From Halobacteriales archaeon QH_10_65_19 (GTDB taxonomy: Archaea; Halobacteriota; Halobacteria; Halobacteriales; Haloarculaceae): a stretch of DNA of 13,300 bases. A program made the translations under genes and the position numbers. The notes under the pieces are model-generated. The model worked only from the letters and a program-made list of their open reading frames with translations, ran no database searches and had not been told where the DNA came from. Within the stretch, counting starts at the first letter, position 1, and every line of letters starts with the position of its first letter. Positions 1 through 7,637 of this stretch are shown piece by piece. Location of the stretch: assembly GCA_003022085.1 (NCBI GenBank), contig PXQK01000135.1, positions 1-13,300 on the forward strand, written 5' to 3'.

Positions 1-56
1 AACAGAGTTGAGCGACCTGGGGCTTTCACTCCACAAACCTGCTGTGTGACCGTCAT
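1..56 (-). CDS. Possible start of an unidentified gene running off the left edge
   Basis: On the minus strand an ATG at 56 opens a frame (MTVTQQVCGVKAPGRSTL) that stays open to the window edge. A GAGG sequence lies 8 nt upstream of it (forward positions 65-68), a plausible Shine-Dalgarno site. An in-frame TAA lies a little further upstream, so the frame could not start much earlier. It would follow kynureninase in the same direction after a gap of about 113 nt. With only 18 codons visible the product cannot be recognised. The opposite strand is also open here (positions 1-102), so the call is weak. Composition (about 50% GC) is lower than in the neighbouring kynureninase gene. Confidence 0.2.
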   Translation of the reverse strand, partial: MTVTQQVCGVKAPGRSTL

Positions 57-169
57 GCCGAGTTCCTCAAAAGCTTCCCTGAGTTACTATCGCGTCTCGT
101 GAACGCCGTCATCGTCTTGCGTACACTGTTCTGTGCGGTCGATTCCGTACCGACTTACAGTAATCAGTA

Positions 170-1462
170 TCAGGTAACCTCGCTGCCTTCGAGATCGTAC
201 GCCTCGTACTGGTTTTCGTCGATGATCTCGCGGACTGTATCAACGACCTCCCAGATGTCCTCGTACCCGATGTACAGCGGTGCGGGACAGACGCGGATCA
301 CGTCGGGCTGTCGGAAGTCGACGATTATCCCCCGGTCGCGCAGCGCCTGGCTGATCCGCTCTCCCTCCTCGTGCTCGATTGCGACGTGGCCACCCCGGCG
401 TGACGGTTCTCGCGGCGAACCAACCGTGCAGCCGCGGTCGCTCAGCCGTTCGTCGACGAGGTAGCCCAGGTAGGAGGTGAGCGCCAGGGACTGCTCCCGG
501 ATGGTTTCGATGCCCGCTTCGCGGGTGATCTCGACCGAGCCCCACAGCGGCGCGGCACTCAGGATCGGCACCGTCCCGTTCTGCCAGGCGCCGGCGCTCT
601 CGGCAGGGGTAAAGGTCATGTTCATGTCGAACATCGTCTCCTTCCGGTGGCCCCACCAGCCGGCGAGCGCTGGCGCCGTTCCGAAGTGTCGTTCGTTGAC
701 GTACAGGCCGGCGATCGCCCCCGGGCCGGCGTTCAGGTACTTGTAGCTACACCAGACGGCGAAGTCGACCCCGTGAGCGGAGAGGTCGTGTGGTACCACC
801 CCGATCGAGTGTGCGAGATCGAAGCCGGCGAGGATGCCGCGGTCGTGTGCCTCGCTGGTGATACGTTCGATGTCGAACAGCTGGCCGCTCCGGTACAGCA
901 CCCCGGGCATGAAGACGATACCGACGTCCCGCTCGTCCATCGCGGCCACGATGTCCGCAGTCTCGATTGTTCGCCCGTCGCGGCTCTCGACCAGGTGGAG
1001 GTGGTCGTCGGGGTCGAGCCCGCGCTGGCGCAGCTGTGCACGGATCGCGTAGTGGTCAGTCGGGAAGTCGAGTTCGTTCACCAACACGCCGTGTGGATCG
1101 TCGGGACCGAGCGTGTCAAGAAACGTCCCGATGAGGGTGTGAATGTTGATCGTCGTCGAGTTAGCGACGACGACTTCCTCGCCCTCGGCACCGACGAGGG
1201 GCGCGAGTTCGTCGCCGAGGTCCTCGCCGTACCAGAACCACGGCGGGTCGGCCTCGGTCCAGGCGCGGATGCCGAGCGTCCGCCACTGGCTGATCGCCCG
1301 CTGGAGGCTCGCGTCGGCCGCGTCCGACACCGGCCCGAGTGAGTTGCCGTCCATGTAGTGTTCGTCCGGCACGTCGAAGCGCTCCCGGAACGCGGTGAGC
1401 GGGTTCGATTCGTCCCGTTCTCTAGCGTAGTCAACCCCCGGCCGGTGGCTGGAGTCTGCCAT
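170..1462 (-). CDS. kynU: Kynureninase
   Basis: Predicted PLP-dependent kynureninase of 430 aa. It hydrolyses kynurenine to anthranilate and alanine (or 3-hydroxykynurenine to 3-hydroxyanthranilate) in the cytoplasm. Recognisable family stretches are YMDGNSLG near residues 36-43, FDLAHSIG near 214-221 (PLP-contacting Asp and His), and WCSYKYLNAGPG near 237-248 with the Schiff-base lysine at about K241. GWWGHR lies near 268-273 and QNGTVPIL near 294-301. Length matches the family, which usually runs a little over 400 aa. The ATG at 1462 was chosen because homology-like sequence begins just after it; the frame stays open upstream but loses acidic, protein-like composition. A TATA-like sequence (TAAGAT on the forward strand, 1490-1495) about 28 nt upstream would give an almost leaderless mRNA. 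It is divergent from the hydrolase at 1738. Confidence 0.93.
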   Translation of the reverse strand: MADSSHRPGVDYARERDESNPLTAFRERFDVPDEHYMDGNSLGPVSDAADASLQRAISQWRTLGIRAWTEADPPWFWYGEDLGDELAPLVGAEGEEVVVANSTTINIHTLIGTFLDTLGPDDPHGVLVNELDFPTDHYAIRAQLRQRGLDPDDHLHLVESRDGRTIETADIVAAMDERDVGIVFMPGVLYRSGQLFDIERITSEAHDRGILAGFDLAHSIGVVPHDLSAHGVDFAVWCSYKYLNAGPGAIAGLYVNERHFGTAPALAGWWGHRKETMFDMNMTFTPAESAGAWQNGTVPILSAAPLWGSVEITREAGIETIREQSLALTSYLGYLVDERLSDRGCTVGSPREPSRRGGHVAIEHEEGERISQALRDRGIIVDFRQPDVIRVCPAPLYIGYEDIWEVVDTVREIIDENQYEAYDLEGSEVT

Positions 1463-1489
1463 GCCTGCAACGTTTGTCTCACCGCAACG

Positions 1490-1495
1490 TAAGAT
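1490..1495 (-). promoter_or_regulatory. Candidate TATA box for kynureninase
   Basis: On the minus strand the sequence reads AAATCTTACG, with the A/T-rich core about 28 nt upstream of the ATG at 1462. This is the spacing expected of a haloarchaeal leaderless promoter. The match is weak in sequence, so the call rests mainly on position. Confidence 0.3.
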
Positions 1496-1504
1496 TTCGG
1501 CCTC

Positions 1505-1615
1505 ATACGGTCGTGCGTGATTATTTTCAATACCGGGTCCCAATATCGACTGTTTCGCGGGCTGAAACGCCCAATACGCGACTCTATAGCGGTAAAGAGT
1601 CACGCACGACCGTAT
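1505..1615. repeat. 111-bp element with perfect 16-bp terminal inverted repeats
   Basis: ATACGGTCGTGCGTGA at 1505-1520 is repeated exactly in inverted orientation at 1600-1615. An inner pair GTTTC/GAAAC (1552-1556 and 1564-1568) has the same centre of symmetry, position 1560. A near-direct repeat also lies inside: CCCAATATCGACT at 1539 and CCCAATACGCGACT at 1570. There is no reading frame inside that resembles a transposase. I see no convincing flanking target-site duplication. The layout fits a small non-autonomous element (MITE) or an IS remnant, or else a regulatory palindrome shared by the divergent kynureninase and hydrolase genes. It fills a large part of the 275-bp intergenic region 1463-1737; the rest holds only the two candidate promoters. 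Confidence 0.6.
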
Positions 1616-1708
1616 CACGGATAGTGTTTCGAGAGCCGCCCGACAGGTCCGACGCCCTGGCTCGACAGGCGGTCCCGCCTTTTCGAGGCAGTAAACAGCG
1701 ACGGCAGG

Positions 1709-1714
1709 ATTAAC
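1709..1714 (+). promoter_or_regulatory. Candidate TATA box for the alpha/beta-hydrolase
   Basis: The A/T-rich core ATTAAC lies about 25-29 nt before the ATG at 1738 in otherwise GC-rich sequence. The position suits a leaderless haloarchaeal transcript. Another weak A/T stretch, GTAAAC at 1691, is further from the start. Confidence 0.3.
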
Positions 1715-1737
1715 TGTCGCCCCCGGCATCAACGGGC

Positions 1738-2673
1738 ATGGAGAACGCGAGTACAGAACTCGATCCCGAGTTCGTGGCTGTCGTCGACGAGTTCCGAGAG
1801 ACCGGCGTGCCGCCCTGGCACGCCATGTCTGTAGCGTCTGCACGCCGCCTGGAGGACGAACTGTTCTCGGCCGGCGACGGGCCGTCGATGCGAACAGTGC
1901 GGGAGTTGGCGTTCGACGGGCCCGGCGGGTCGATCGGGATCCGGGTCTACAGGCCCGAGGCCGACGATCCGCCGACGCTCGTCTTCTACCACGGCGGCGG
2001 CTGGACGCTGGGAACGCTCGACTCGGCCGACGACGTCTGCCGGGAACTCGCTCGCCGTGCGGGCTGCCTCGTCGCCTCTGTCGACTACCGCCTGGCACCC
2101 GAGCATCCCTTCCCCGCGCCCGTCGACGACGCGCTGGCTGCCCTGGAGTGGACGGTCGACCACGCTGCCTCGTTCGGCGCGGACCCCGGACGGGTGGGCG
2201 TCGCGGGGACGAGCGCGGGCGGGAACCTCGCCGCGGCGACTGCGCTGCGCACTCGCGGGCGCTCTATCGGCATCGACGGCCAGTTTCTGCTGTATCCAAT
2301 TCTCGACCGCGCGTTCGACACCCCCTCCTACCGGGAGTTCGCCGACTCGCCGCTGCTCTCGCGGGCAGACATGCAGTGGTTCTGGGACCAGTACCTCCGG
2401 AGCCCGGTCGACGGGGCAAATCCCTACGCCTCGCCGCTCCGTGCGCCCGACGTGTCGGGGGCGGCGCCGGCGACAGTGCTGACAGCGGGCCGGGACGTCC
2501 TCCGCGACGAAGCGGTCGCGTACGCCGAGCGACTCGACGCGGCGGGCGTGTCGGTGACACACCACAACTATCCCGCGCTGGCCCACGGCTTCCTGAGCAT
2601 GACCGACGACGTCGGGGCAGCCGACAACGCGATGGACCGCCTCGGGGCGACGATCAGCGACCGGCTCGCCTGA
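1738..2673 (+). CDS. Alpha/beta-hydrolase, hormone-sensitive-lipase family esterase
   Basis: A 311-aa hydrolase of the HSL (family IV) esterase type. The oxyanion-hole motif HGGG is at residues 85-88 (FYHGGGWTLG). The family block VDYRLAPEHPFPAP follows at about 115-128. The nucleophile elbow GTSAGG at 157-162 places the catalytic serine at S159. The catalytic Asp is likely D253 (GRDVLRDEA) and the catalytic His H283 (LAHGF). Length is typical of soluble HSL esterases and no signal peptide is seen. Such enzymes cleave short acyl esters, and some relatives act as arylformamidases. Because the gene is divergent from kynureninase and followed by a ligase of the anthranilate type, N-formylkynurenine hydrolysis is a possible role, but this is inferred from context only. 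Confidence 0.9.
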   Translation: MENASTELDPEFVAVVDEFRETGVPPWHAMSVASARRLEDELFSAGDGPSMRTVRELAFDGPGGSIGIRVYRPEADDPPTLVFYHGGGWTLGTLDSADDVCRELARRAGCLVASVDYRLAPEHPFPAPVDDALAALEWTVDHAASFGADPGRVGVAGTSAGGNLAAATALRTRGRSIGIDGQFLLYPILDRAFDTPSYREFADSPLLSRADMQWFWDQYLRSPVDGANPYASPLRAPDVSGAAPATVLTAGRDVLRDEAVAYAERLDAAGVSVTHHNYPALAHGFLSMTDDVGAADNAMDRLGATISDRLA

Positions 2674-2696
2674 TCAGTAAATCAATCCATATTGAC

Positions 2697-2701
2697 TTTT
2701 T
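2697..2701 (+). terminator. Oligo-T tract after the hydrolase gene
   Basis: A run of five T (within GACTTTTTCCCC) starts 23 nt after the hydrolase stop codon, at the beginning of an A/T-rich intergenic stretch. Archaeal termination commonly uses such U-tracts without a strong hairpin. I see no stable stem here. Confidence 0.35.
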
Positions 2702-2798
2702 CCCCGTGCTACTGTTCAGTTCTATCCACCATTGAGTATATCTATTCATTAAAGAACGCTATCATTCACTATTCGACTTGTGTCCCGCTATCCTCGCC

Positions 2799-2845
2799 GT
2801 AATCTGTACGGTAATCTTATACTGGTGTACTGTACAACTGTGGCT
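2799..2845 (+). promoter_or_regulatory. Promoter region of the acyl-CoA ligase with short repeats
   Basis: A TATA-like core TCTTATA at 2815-2821 lies about 25-30 nt before the ATG at 2846, which would give a leaderless mRNA. Short repeats cluster around it: GTAATCT at 2799 and 2811, and TGTAC at 2805, 2826 and 2831 (the last two in tandem, over the predicted transcription start). The repeats could be a repressor site, but they are short and may be chance in A/T-rich DNA. The whole 172-bp gap 2674-2845 is unusually A/T-rich and holds nothing else that I recognise. Confidence 0.45.
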
Positions 2846-2992
2846 ATGCAGGATACAATCCCCAGTGGAACCTTGCCGGACGAGAGCGTCCAGACGGACT
2901 GTTTCCACGCAGTCCCGGAGGCGCACTACCCGGAGAAGCTGAACGCGGCCTACGAGATGGTCGACCGGAACGTCGAGGCGGGGCGGGGACAG
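2846..2992 (+). pseudogene. N-terminal remnant of the acyl-CoA ligase, out of frame with its body
   Basis: The ATG at 2846 opens a frame of good haloarchaeal composition. It includes HYPEKLNAAYEMVDRNVEAG, the usual start of benzoate/2-aminobenzoate-CoA ligases. The protein-like sequence ends after GRG at 2987-2989 and becomes arginine-rich, out-of-frame sequence beyond. The body of the enzyme resumes at 2994 in the next frame. In relatives the GRG(D) stretch and the MANAL stretch are separated by roughly 20-28 residues, including the TYAEL-like segment. Only 4 nt separate them here, so a deletion of about 60-80 nt, not a multiple of three, seems to have removed that piece and broken the frame. 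Confidence 0.75.
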
Positions 2993-2993
2993 C

Positions 2994-4427
2994 ATGGCGA
3001 ACGCCCTGGAGGGGCTCGGCGTCGAGGCGGGGGATCGCGTCTTCGTCCGGTTCCCGAACCGGCCGGAGTACGTCGTCAGCTGTCTCGCCACACAGAAGAT
3101 CGGAGCGATCACCGTTCCGTCGATGAAGCTGCTCCGCGCCAAGGAGATCAGCTACGTCGTCGACGACTCTCAGGCGTCGGTCGCCGTCGTCTACGACGAC
3201 CTGCTCGACGAACTCGAAACTGCGATCGACGAGCACGGCCTCGCGTCACTCGAGGAGATTGTGGTCGTCGAGGACACCGGCGTCGACCACGACTACCACT
3301 CCTACGACGAGCTGACGGCAGGAGTGAGCGACGAGTATCCCGAACCCGACACGACCCGGGACGACCTGATCATGCTGGCCTACACCAGCGGCACGACCGG
3401 GCAACCGAAGGGGACAGTTCATACACACCAGCAGATGATGGCCATCGCGGACACGTACGCCCGGTACTGTCTCGAACCCGAACCCACCGACGTGTTCACG
3501 ACGAACGCGCCGATCGCGTTCACGTTCGGGTACGGCATGCTGGTCGCGTTCCCGTTCCGGTTTGGTGCCGCCACGCAGATCGTGCAGGCGCCAGAACCCG
3601 AAGACCTGCTCGAAGTCATCGACGAGGGTGACGTCACCGTACTGGCGTCGATCCCGACGGCGTTCAACCAGATGCTCAACGAGCACCAGGACCTGCTCGA
3701 GGAGGCCGACTTCTCGGATCTGCGCCGGATCGTCAGCGCCGGCGAGCCGTTGCCGCCGAGCACGTCCGAGGGCGTCCAGCAGCAGATGGGCGTGGAGGCG
3801 ATGGACGGGATCGGCTCGACCGAGATGCTCCACATCTTCATCAGCCACAGGCACGACGACGAGATCGACCCGACAGCGACCGGTTACCCCGTCCCGGGGT
3901 ACGAGTGCGAGGTCGTCGATCCCGAGACCTTCGAAGAGGTCGACCGGGGAGAGCCCGGGTTGTTGCTCGTCCGCGGGCCGACCGGTGTCGCCTACTGGGA
4001 CCGCCCGGAGAAGCAACGCGACAACACACACGACGGCTGGTCCATCCCGGGGGACATCTTCGTCCACCGGGAGGACGGCCGCTTCGAGCACAAGTCCAGG
4101 CGCGACGACCTGATCATCACCGGCGGCAACAACGTTCCGGCCCCGGAGGTCGAGGACGTCCTCCTGGAGCGCGAGGAGGTGTTCCAGACGGCTGTCATCG
4201 GTAGCCCGGACGAGAAACGCGGCCAGATCGTCAAGGCATTCGTCGTCCCCGAGGATGAGGTCGAGACCGGCGAGAGCCTCACCGAAACGCTGCAGGACTA
4301 CGTCAAGGAGCGAATCGCTCCCTACAAGTACCCCCGCGAGGTCGAGTACGTCGACGGCCTCCCGAAGACAGAGACCGGCAAGATCCAGCGTGCCGACCTC
4401 CGCGAGCACGAACAGCGAGGGACGTGA
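2994..4427 (+). CDS. Benzoate/2-aminobenzoate-type acyl-CoA ligase, N-terminally truncated by frameshift
   Basis: A 477-aa frame holding most of an ANL-superfamily (AMP-forming) acyl-CoA ligase. Such enzymes adenylate an aromatic acid with ATP and transfer it to CoA. Motifs, numbered from the ATG at 2994: the P-loop YTSGTTGQPKG at 130-140, and DGIGSTEMLHIFIS at 271-284, which is characteristic of benzoate and 2-aminobenzoate-CoA ligases. Further on are GD at 353-354, DDLIITGGNNVPAPEVE at 371-387, and PKTETGKIQR at 457-466 with the catalytic lysine at K463. The true start is at 2846 in another frame, and about 70-75 N-terminal residues are missing from this frame. The ATG at 2994 is an internal Met. 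Nucleotide-binding and C-terminal parts are intact, but the lost segment is part of the core fold, so the product is probably inactive. Nearby kynureninase suggests anthranilate as the original substrate. Confidence 0.85.
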   Translation: MANALEGLGVEAGDRVFVRFPNRPEYVVSCLATQKIGAITVPSMKLLRAKEISYVVDDSQASVAVVYDDLLDELETAIDEHGLASLEEIVVVEDTGVDHDYHSYDELTAGVSDEYPEPDTTRDDLIMLAYTSGTTGQPKGTVHTHQQMMAIADTYARYCLEPEPTDVFTTNAPIAFTFGYGMLVAFPFRFGAATQIVQAPEPEDLLEVIDEGDVTVLASIPTAFNQMLNEHQDLLEEADFSDLRRIVSAGEPLPPSTSEGVQQQMGVEAMDGIGSTEMLHIFISHRHDDEIDPTATGYPVPGYECEVVDPETFEEVDRGEPGLLLVRGPTGVAYWDRPEKQRDNTHDGWSIPGDIFVHREDGRFEHKSRRDDLIITGGNNVPAPEVEDVLLEREEVFQTAVIGSPDEKRGQIVKAFVVPEDEVETGESLTETLQDYVKERIAPYKYPREVEYVDGLPKTETGKIQRADLREHEQRGT

Positions 4428-4512
4428 CGGGGACCATATCAGCTTCCTGTTGCGTCCGGTCGTGCTGGTGTGGGGGTACGTTGTTCTGGCGCTTCAGGGG
4501 ACGTGTTCCTCG

Positions 4513-5811
4513 TCAGTCGAGTGCCGTCCGTATGCGTCGACACCACGCCAGCAGCCACTCGTCGTCGCCAAAGCGGGCGGCACACTGCAGCCCGACAGGG
4601 AGTCCGTCGGTTTCGGACGCGGGAACCGTGACCGTCGGCACCCCGGCGTGCGTCCACGGGAGGTTCATCACCGGATCCCCGGTCGAGTCGATCCCCTCGG
4701 GGGCCGGGCCCGGCGCGGCCGGGCTGACGACGACGTCGAGGTCGTGTGCGTCCATCCGGTCGTGAATCGCCCGGCGCAACTCGCCGCGACCCGCCTGTGC
4801 GTCACACAGCGCACTGACCGACACGTCCCGACCCTCCTCGATCAGCGTCCGGGTCTCCTCGGCGTACCGGTCGCCGTAGGTCAGGGACAGGTCGCCGTGT
4901 GAGAGCGCCATCTCTGCAGCTACAAGCCGTTCGTGGCGCTCGTTCACCGTCCCGATCTCCGGGAACAGCTCGACACAGCGGGTGTCCAGTCCGGCGTCGT
5001 CGAGCCGGTCGACGTGGGAACGGAACTGTGTCCGCCCCTCCTCTGTGGCGCCGGCGAGGTACGGCCCGTCGACGACCCCGACCGTTTCGAGCTCCGGGGG
5101 CTCGTCCTCGGCGCGCCAGTCGTCGTAGAGCACGCCGGCGGCCAGGCACGCGCCGCCGACGTCCTGCGTGAAGTAGCCGACGGTGTCGACCGACGGCGCG
5201 GCGGGGAGGACTCCGTCGGCGGGGGCCCGCCCGTAGCTGGGCTTGACGCCGACAACGCCACAGAACGCCGCTGGGCGGTTGACGGAGCCGATGGTCTGGG
5301 TACCCAGCGCCAGCGGGCAGAGTCCCGCCGCGACCGCGGCCGCGGACCCGCTGCTGGACCCGCCGGGCGTGTGGCCCGTCGCGTGAGGGTTGCGCGTCGG
5401 GCCGGGATCGAAGTACGCGAACTCAGCCGTGACTGTCTTGCCGAGAACCACCGCCCCGGCGCGTTCGAGCGCGGTGACTGCGGACCCCTGTGGCCCGTCG
5501 AGAGCCTCGGCCGGCACGTCCGACCCGGCCTGGGTCGGGAACCCCTCGACGTGGAAGATATCCTTGACCCCGACGGGGATGCCGTACAGCGGCGGTCGCG
5601 CCGCGCGGTCGGACGCCCGGTTGGCCTGCGCTTCCAGGTCTCGCTCGATCCGCTCCCAGTCGACCGTCCCGTCGACGAACGCACGGACCGACGGCTCGAC
5701 GGCCGAAAACCGTTCCCGTAGCTGGCCGAGAAACGCGAGCGGGTCCCGCTCGCCGGTGTGAAATGCCCGAGCGAGGTCACCCAGCCGTGTCTCGGCAACT
5801 AACTCTGTCAT
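4513..5811 (-). CDS. Amidase-signature family hydrolase
   Basis: A 432-aa amidase-signature enzyme; it hydrolyses a C-N amide bond, with substrate unknown. The Ser-cisSer-Lys triad is visible: Lys83 in GIPVGVKDIF, the cis-serine in PGGSSSGSAAAVAAG (about S152), and the nucleophile S176 in GTQTIGSVNRPAAFCG. The usual second glycine before the nucleophile (TGGS) is Ile here (TIGS), a variant I associate with amidases other than GatA. It is shorter than GatA and has no partner GatB/C nearby, so a role in tRNA amidation is unlikely. The start MTELVAETRL at 5811 is preferred; an in-frame ATG at 5853 would add 14 residues of poor composition. It lies 84 nt downstream of the radical SAM gene on the same strand and may be co-transcribed with it. 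It is convergent with the ligase, with 85 nt between stops and no clear terminator. Confidence 0.9.
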   Translation of the reverse strand: MTELVAETRLGDLARAFHTGERDPLAFLGQLRERFSAVEPSVRAFVDGTVDWERIERDLEAQANRASDRAARPPLYGIPVGVKDIFHVEGFPTQAGSDVPAEALDGPQGSAVTALERAGAVVLGKTVTAEFAYFDPGPTRNPHATGHTPGGSSSGSAAAVAAGLCPLALGTQTIGSVNRPAAFCGVVGVKPSYGRAPADGVLPAAPSVDTVGYFTQDVGGACLAAGVLYDDWRAEDEPPELETVGVVDGPYLAGATEEGRTQFRSHVDRLDDAGLDTRCVELFPEIGTVNERHERLVAAEMALSHGDLSLTYGDRYAEETRTLIEEGRDVSVSALCDAQAGRGELRRAIHDRMDAHDLDVVVSPAAPGPAPEGIDSTGDPVMNLPWTHAGVPTVTVPASETDGLPVGLQCAARFGDDEWLLAWCRRIRTALD

Positions 5812-5895
5812 CGTCCCCGGTGTTGGTCGCCCCGGGACATGAAAGGTCAGCACCGTGGGGCGGCCGACAACCGCTGGGCTCCCCGTGGCTCCCGG

Positions 5896-7614
5896 TTACT
5901 CCGCGGTTTCGGACGACCCGGCGGTCACGAACCGCTTGAGGCCCTCCACGTCGGGCACGCGCTCGTAGGGGCGGTCGACCACGATGTCGCCGGCACCGCC
6001 CTGTCCGACACCCGGAATCGCGCTCAGTTCGGCCATCGACGCGCTGTTGACGTCAAGGGGGTAGGGCACGCCCGTCACCGACCGGTAGCCGTGGTCGGTG
6101 ATGGCCACGTCGATGACGCCCCCGAGCAGGCGCTCGCCCGGCACCGCGACCAGCAGCGGGTACGTACCGAGCTGGCGGCCGAACGTCTTGCCGTCCTGGT
6201 GGTACTCCAGGTGGACGTCCGGAAGCACCGTACCCGGCGGCGCGACGCGCTGGAGCATCGGGTTGTCGATCTCCTCGCGGACCTCCCGCTTGTACTGCTT
6301 GAATAGCTTCTTGTGCTCGTGGGCAATTTCTGTGCCTGTGTCGGACATCTCTGTACCTTCGAAGGACATAACCTGGCGGATGTTGATCCGGCGCACCATC
6401 AGCCCCTCGTCGTAGAGACGCTGGAGGAACCGTTTGTTGTGCTCGAAGCTTTCCCGGCGCTCCCCCTGGAGGCCGTGGACGAGATTGATACCGGGGAGCA
6501 GTTTCGGCAATCGCGGGGCCGCGTTCGGCCCGAAGTTGGGTGCCCTATTCCTGTCACCACCTGGCCGCCAGCCGGCCTCCTCGTTGACTATCTTCACTGC
6601 CCGAAAACACTCTTCGGTGGAGACGTTGAGGTTGTTCTGCTCCTGGACAACCGGATCCGCGGATTCGAGGCCGAAGGCCGCGGTGTCGCCCGGCGTACTG
6701 TGCTCGGCGATGATCCGGATCCCCTCGCGGGCCTTCTCCGGCCACCGGACAATGGTGATGGGATTCATGTTGTCCAGGTGTAGCGTCTCAAGATCCGGGA
6801 CGGCCCTGCGGATGCCGCCGTACAGCGCACAGAGCGCGTCGGGGTTCGGAGCCTCGCCGTCGCCGCCGTAAGCCAGAATGTCGGCCTGACGGCCCAGTCG
6901 GAAGTCTGTGACGCCGTGCTCGGCAAGCGCGGCGACCTCGCCGACCACCGAGTCGGGTCTCCGGAAGGTCGGATCCGCGCCGTAGAGCGGTTCGGTGCAA
7001 AAGGAGCACCGGTAGGGGCAGCCCCGCGAGGTTTCCATCTCGGCGATGAGGTATCCGGGATGGTTGGGGTGGTGTTCGACCACGAACGCGCCCTTCCGTG
7101 CCCAGCGTGTGATCTCGTTGTTGTCGCGCATCCGGTCGCCAAAGCCTTCCATACCGCCGTGGACGAGGTCGTAGGCCGCCGCCTCGACATCGCCCTTGGC
7201 GACGAAGTCGTAGTCGAGGTCGTCGCGCTCTGTCTCCTGAGCGCCGGCGTTCTCGTCGCCGACACCGAAGCGGACGGGCCCGCCCATCAGCGTCGTCCCC
7301 CCGGCTGTCCAGGTGAGGCGCTTGACCTCGTCGGGTTCGGCCGGCGTTCCGCCGACGTACTTGCCGGGGACTGTCATCCCCCCGACGTAGATCATGAGGT
7401 CAGTCTCCTCGACGTCGCGCCAGCGCCGGCGCTCGTTCCGGAGGGCGTCGATGGTGTGGTAGGTGATCTGCCCCTCGGGCACGCCAGCGTCGACCAGCGC
7501 GCCGGCAACGTAGCGCGGGTACGTCGAGATGTACGGCGGCACGCCGAAGTGCGCGGGCTCGTCGACGTACCCGTCCACGACTGTGACCGAGAGGTCCGCG
7601 GGGTCCCGGGTCAT
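5896..7614 (-). CDS. Radical SAM protein with C-terminal helix-hairpin-helix (COG1031 type)
   Basis: A 572-aa radical SAM enzyme. SRGCPYRCSFC at 196-206 carries the CX3CX2C motif (C199, C203, C206) that binds the 4Fe-4S cluster and S-adenosylmethionine. The N-terminal ~190 residues resemble the nucleotide/B12-binding-like domain that often precedes the radical SAM barrel (VVDGYVDEP, YVGGMTVPGKYVGG). The barrel runs to about residue 430. The C-terminus (519-566: LDVNSASMAELSAIPGVG) is a helix-hairpin-helix of the DNA/RNA-binding kind. This layout matches the archaeal COG1031 group, whose reaction is not established as far as I know; nucleic-acid or RNA modification is a guess from the HhH. The ATG at 7614 is preceded at the right distance by GTTTTAC (minus strand), matching a leaderless start. 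The amidase follows downstream. Confidence 0.88.
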   Translation of the reverse strand: MTRDPADLSVTVVDGYVDEPAHFGVPPYISTYPRYVAGALVDAGVPEGQITYHTIDALRNERRRWRDVEETDLMIYVGGMTVPGKYVGGTPAEPDEVKRLTWTAGGTTLMGGPVRFGVGDENAGAQETERDDLDYDFVAKGDVEAAAYDLVHGGMEGFGDRMRDNNEITRWARKGAFVVEHHPNHPGYLIAEMETSRGCPYRCSFCTEPLYGADPTFRRPDSVVGEVAALAEHGVTDFRLGRQADILAYGGDGEAPNPDALCALYGGIRRAVPDLETLHLDNMNPITIVRWPEKAREGIRIIAEHSTPGDTAAFGLESADPVVQEQNNLNVSTEECFRAVKIVNEEAGWRPGGDRNRAPNFGPNAAPRLPKLLPGINLVHGLQGERRESFEHNKRFLQRLYDEGLMVRRINIRQVMSFEGTEMSDTGTEIAHEHKKLFKQYKREVREEIDNPMLQRVAPPGTVLPDVHLEYHQDGKTFGRQLGTYPLLVAVPGERLLGGVIDVAITDHGYRSVTGVPYPLDVNSASMAELSAIPGVGQGGAGDIVVDRPYERVPDVEGLKRFVTAGSSETAE

Positions 7615-7637
7615 ACCCCCACGTTGATGCTGGATCC

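Noticed and set aside
1729..2586. Minus-strand open frame opposite the hydrolase
   Set aside because: Arginine-rich shadow of the HSL esterase, which has all its catalytic motifs on the plus strand.
2971..3032. 13-bp direct repeat CGTCGAGGCGGGG flanking the ligase break (2971 and 3020) as the cause of the deletion
   Set aside because: Recombination between the two copies would have removed the sequence that still lies between them, and each copy encodes a natural VEAG stretch, so the repeat is probably coincidental.
3246..4409. Long minus-strand open frame (387 codons) across the ligase gene
   Set aside because: It is antisense to a gene with clear ANL motifs. Long antisense frames are expected in high-GC haloarchaeal DNA, and its sequence has no recognisable domain.
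5822..5871. Imperfect inverted repeat between the radical SAM and amidase genes (GTTGGTCGCCCC versus GGGGCGGCCGACAAC)
   Set aside because: The arms differ in length and match poorly; such pairs arise often in GC-rich DNA.
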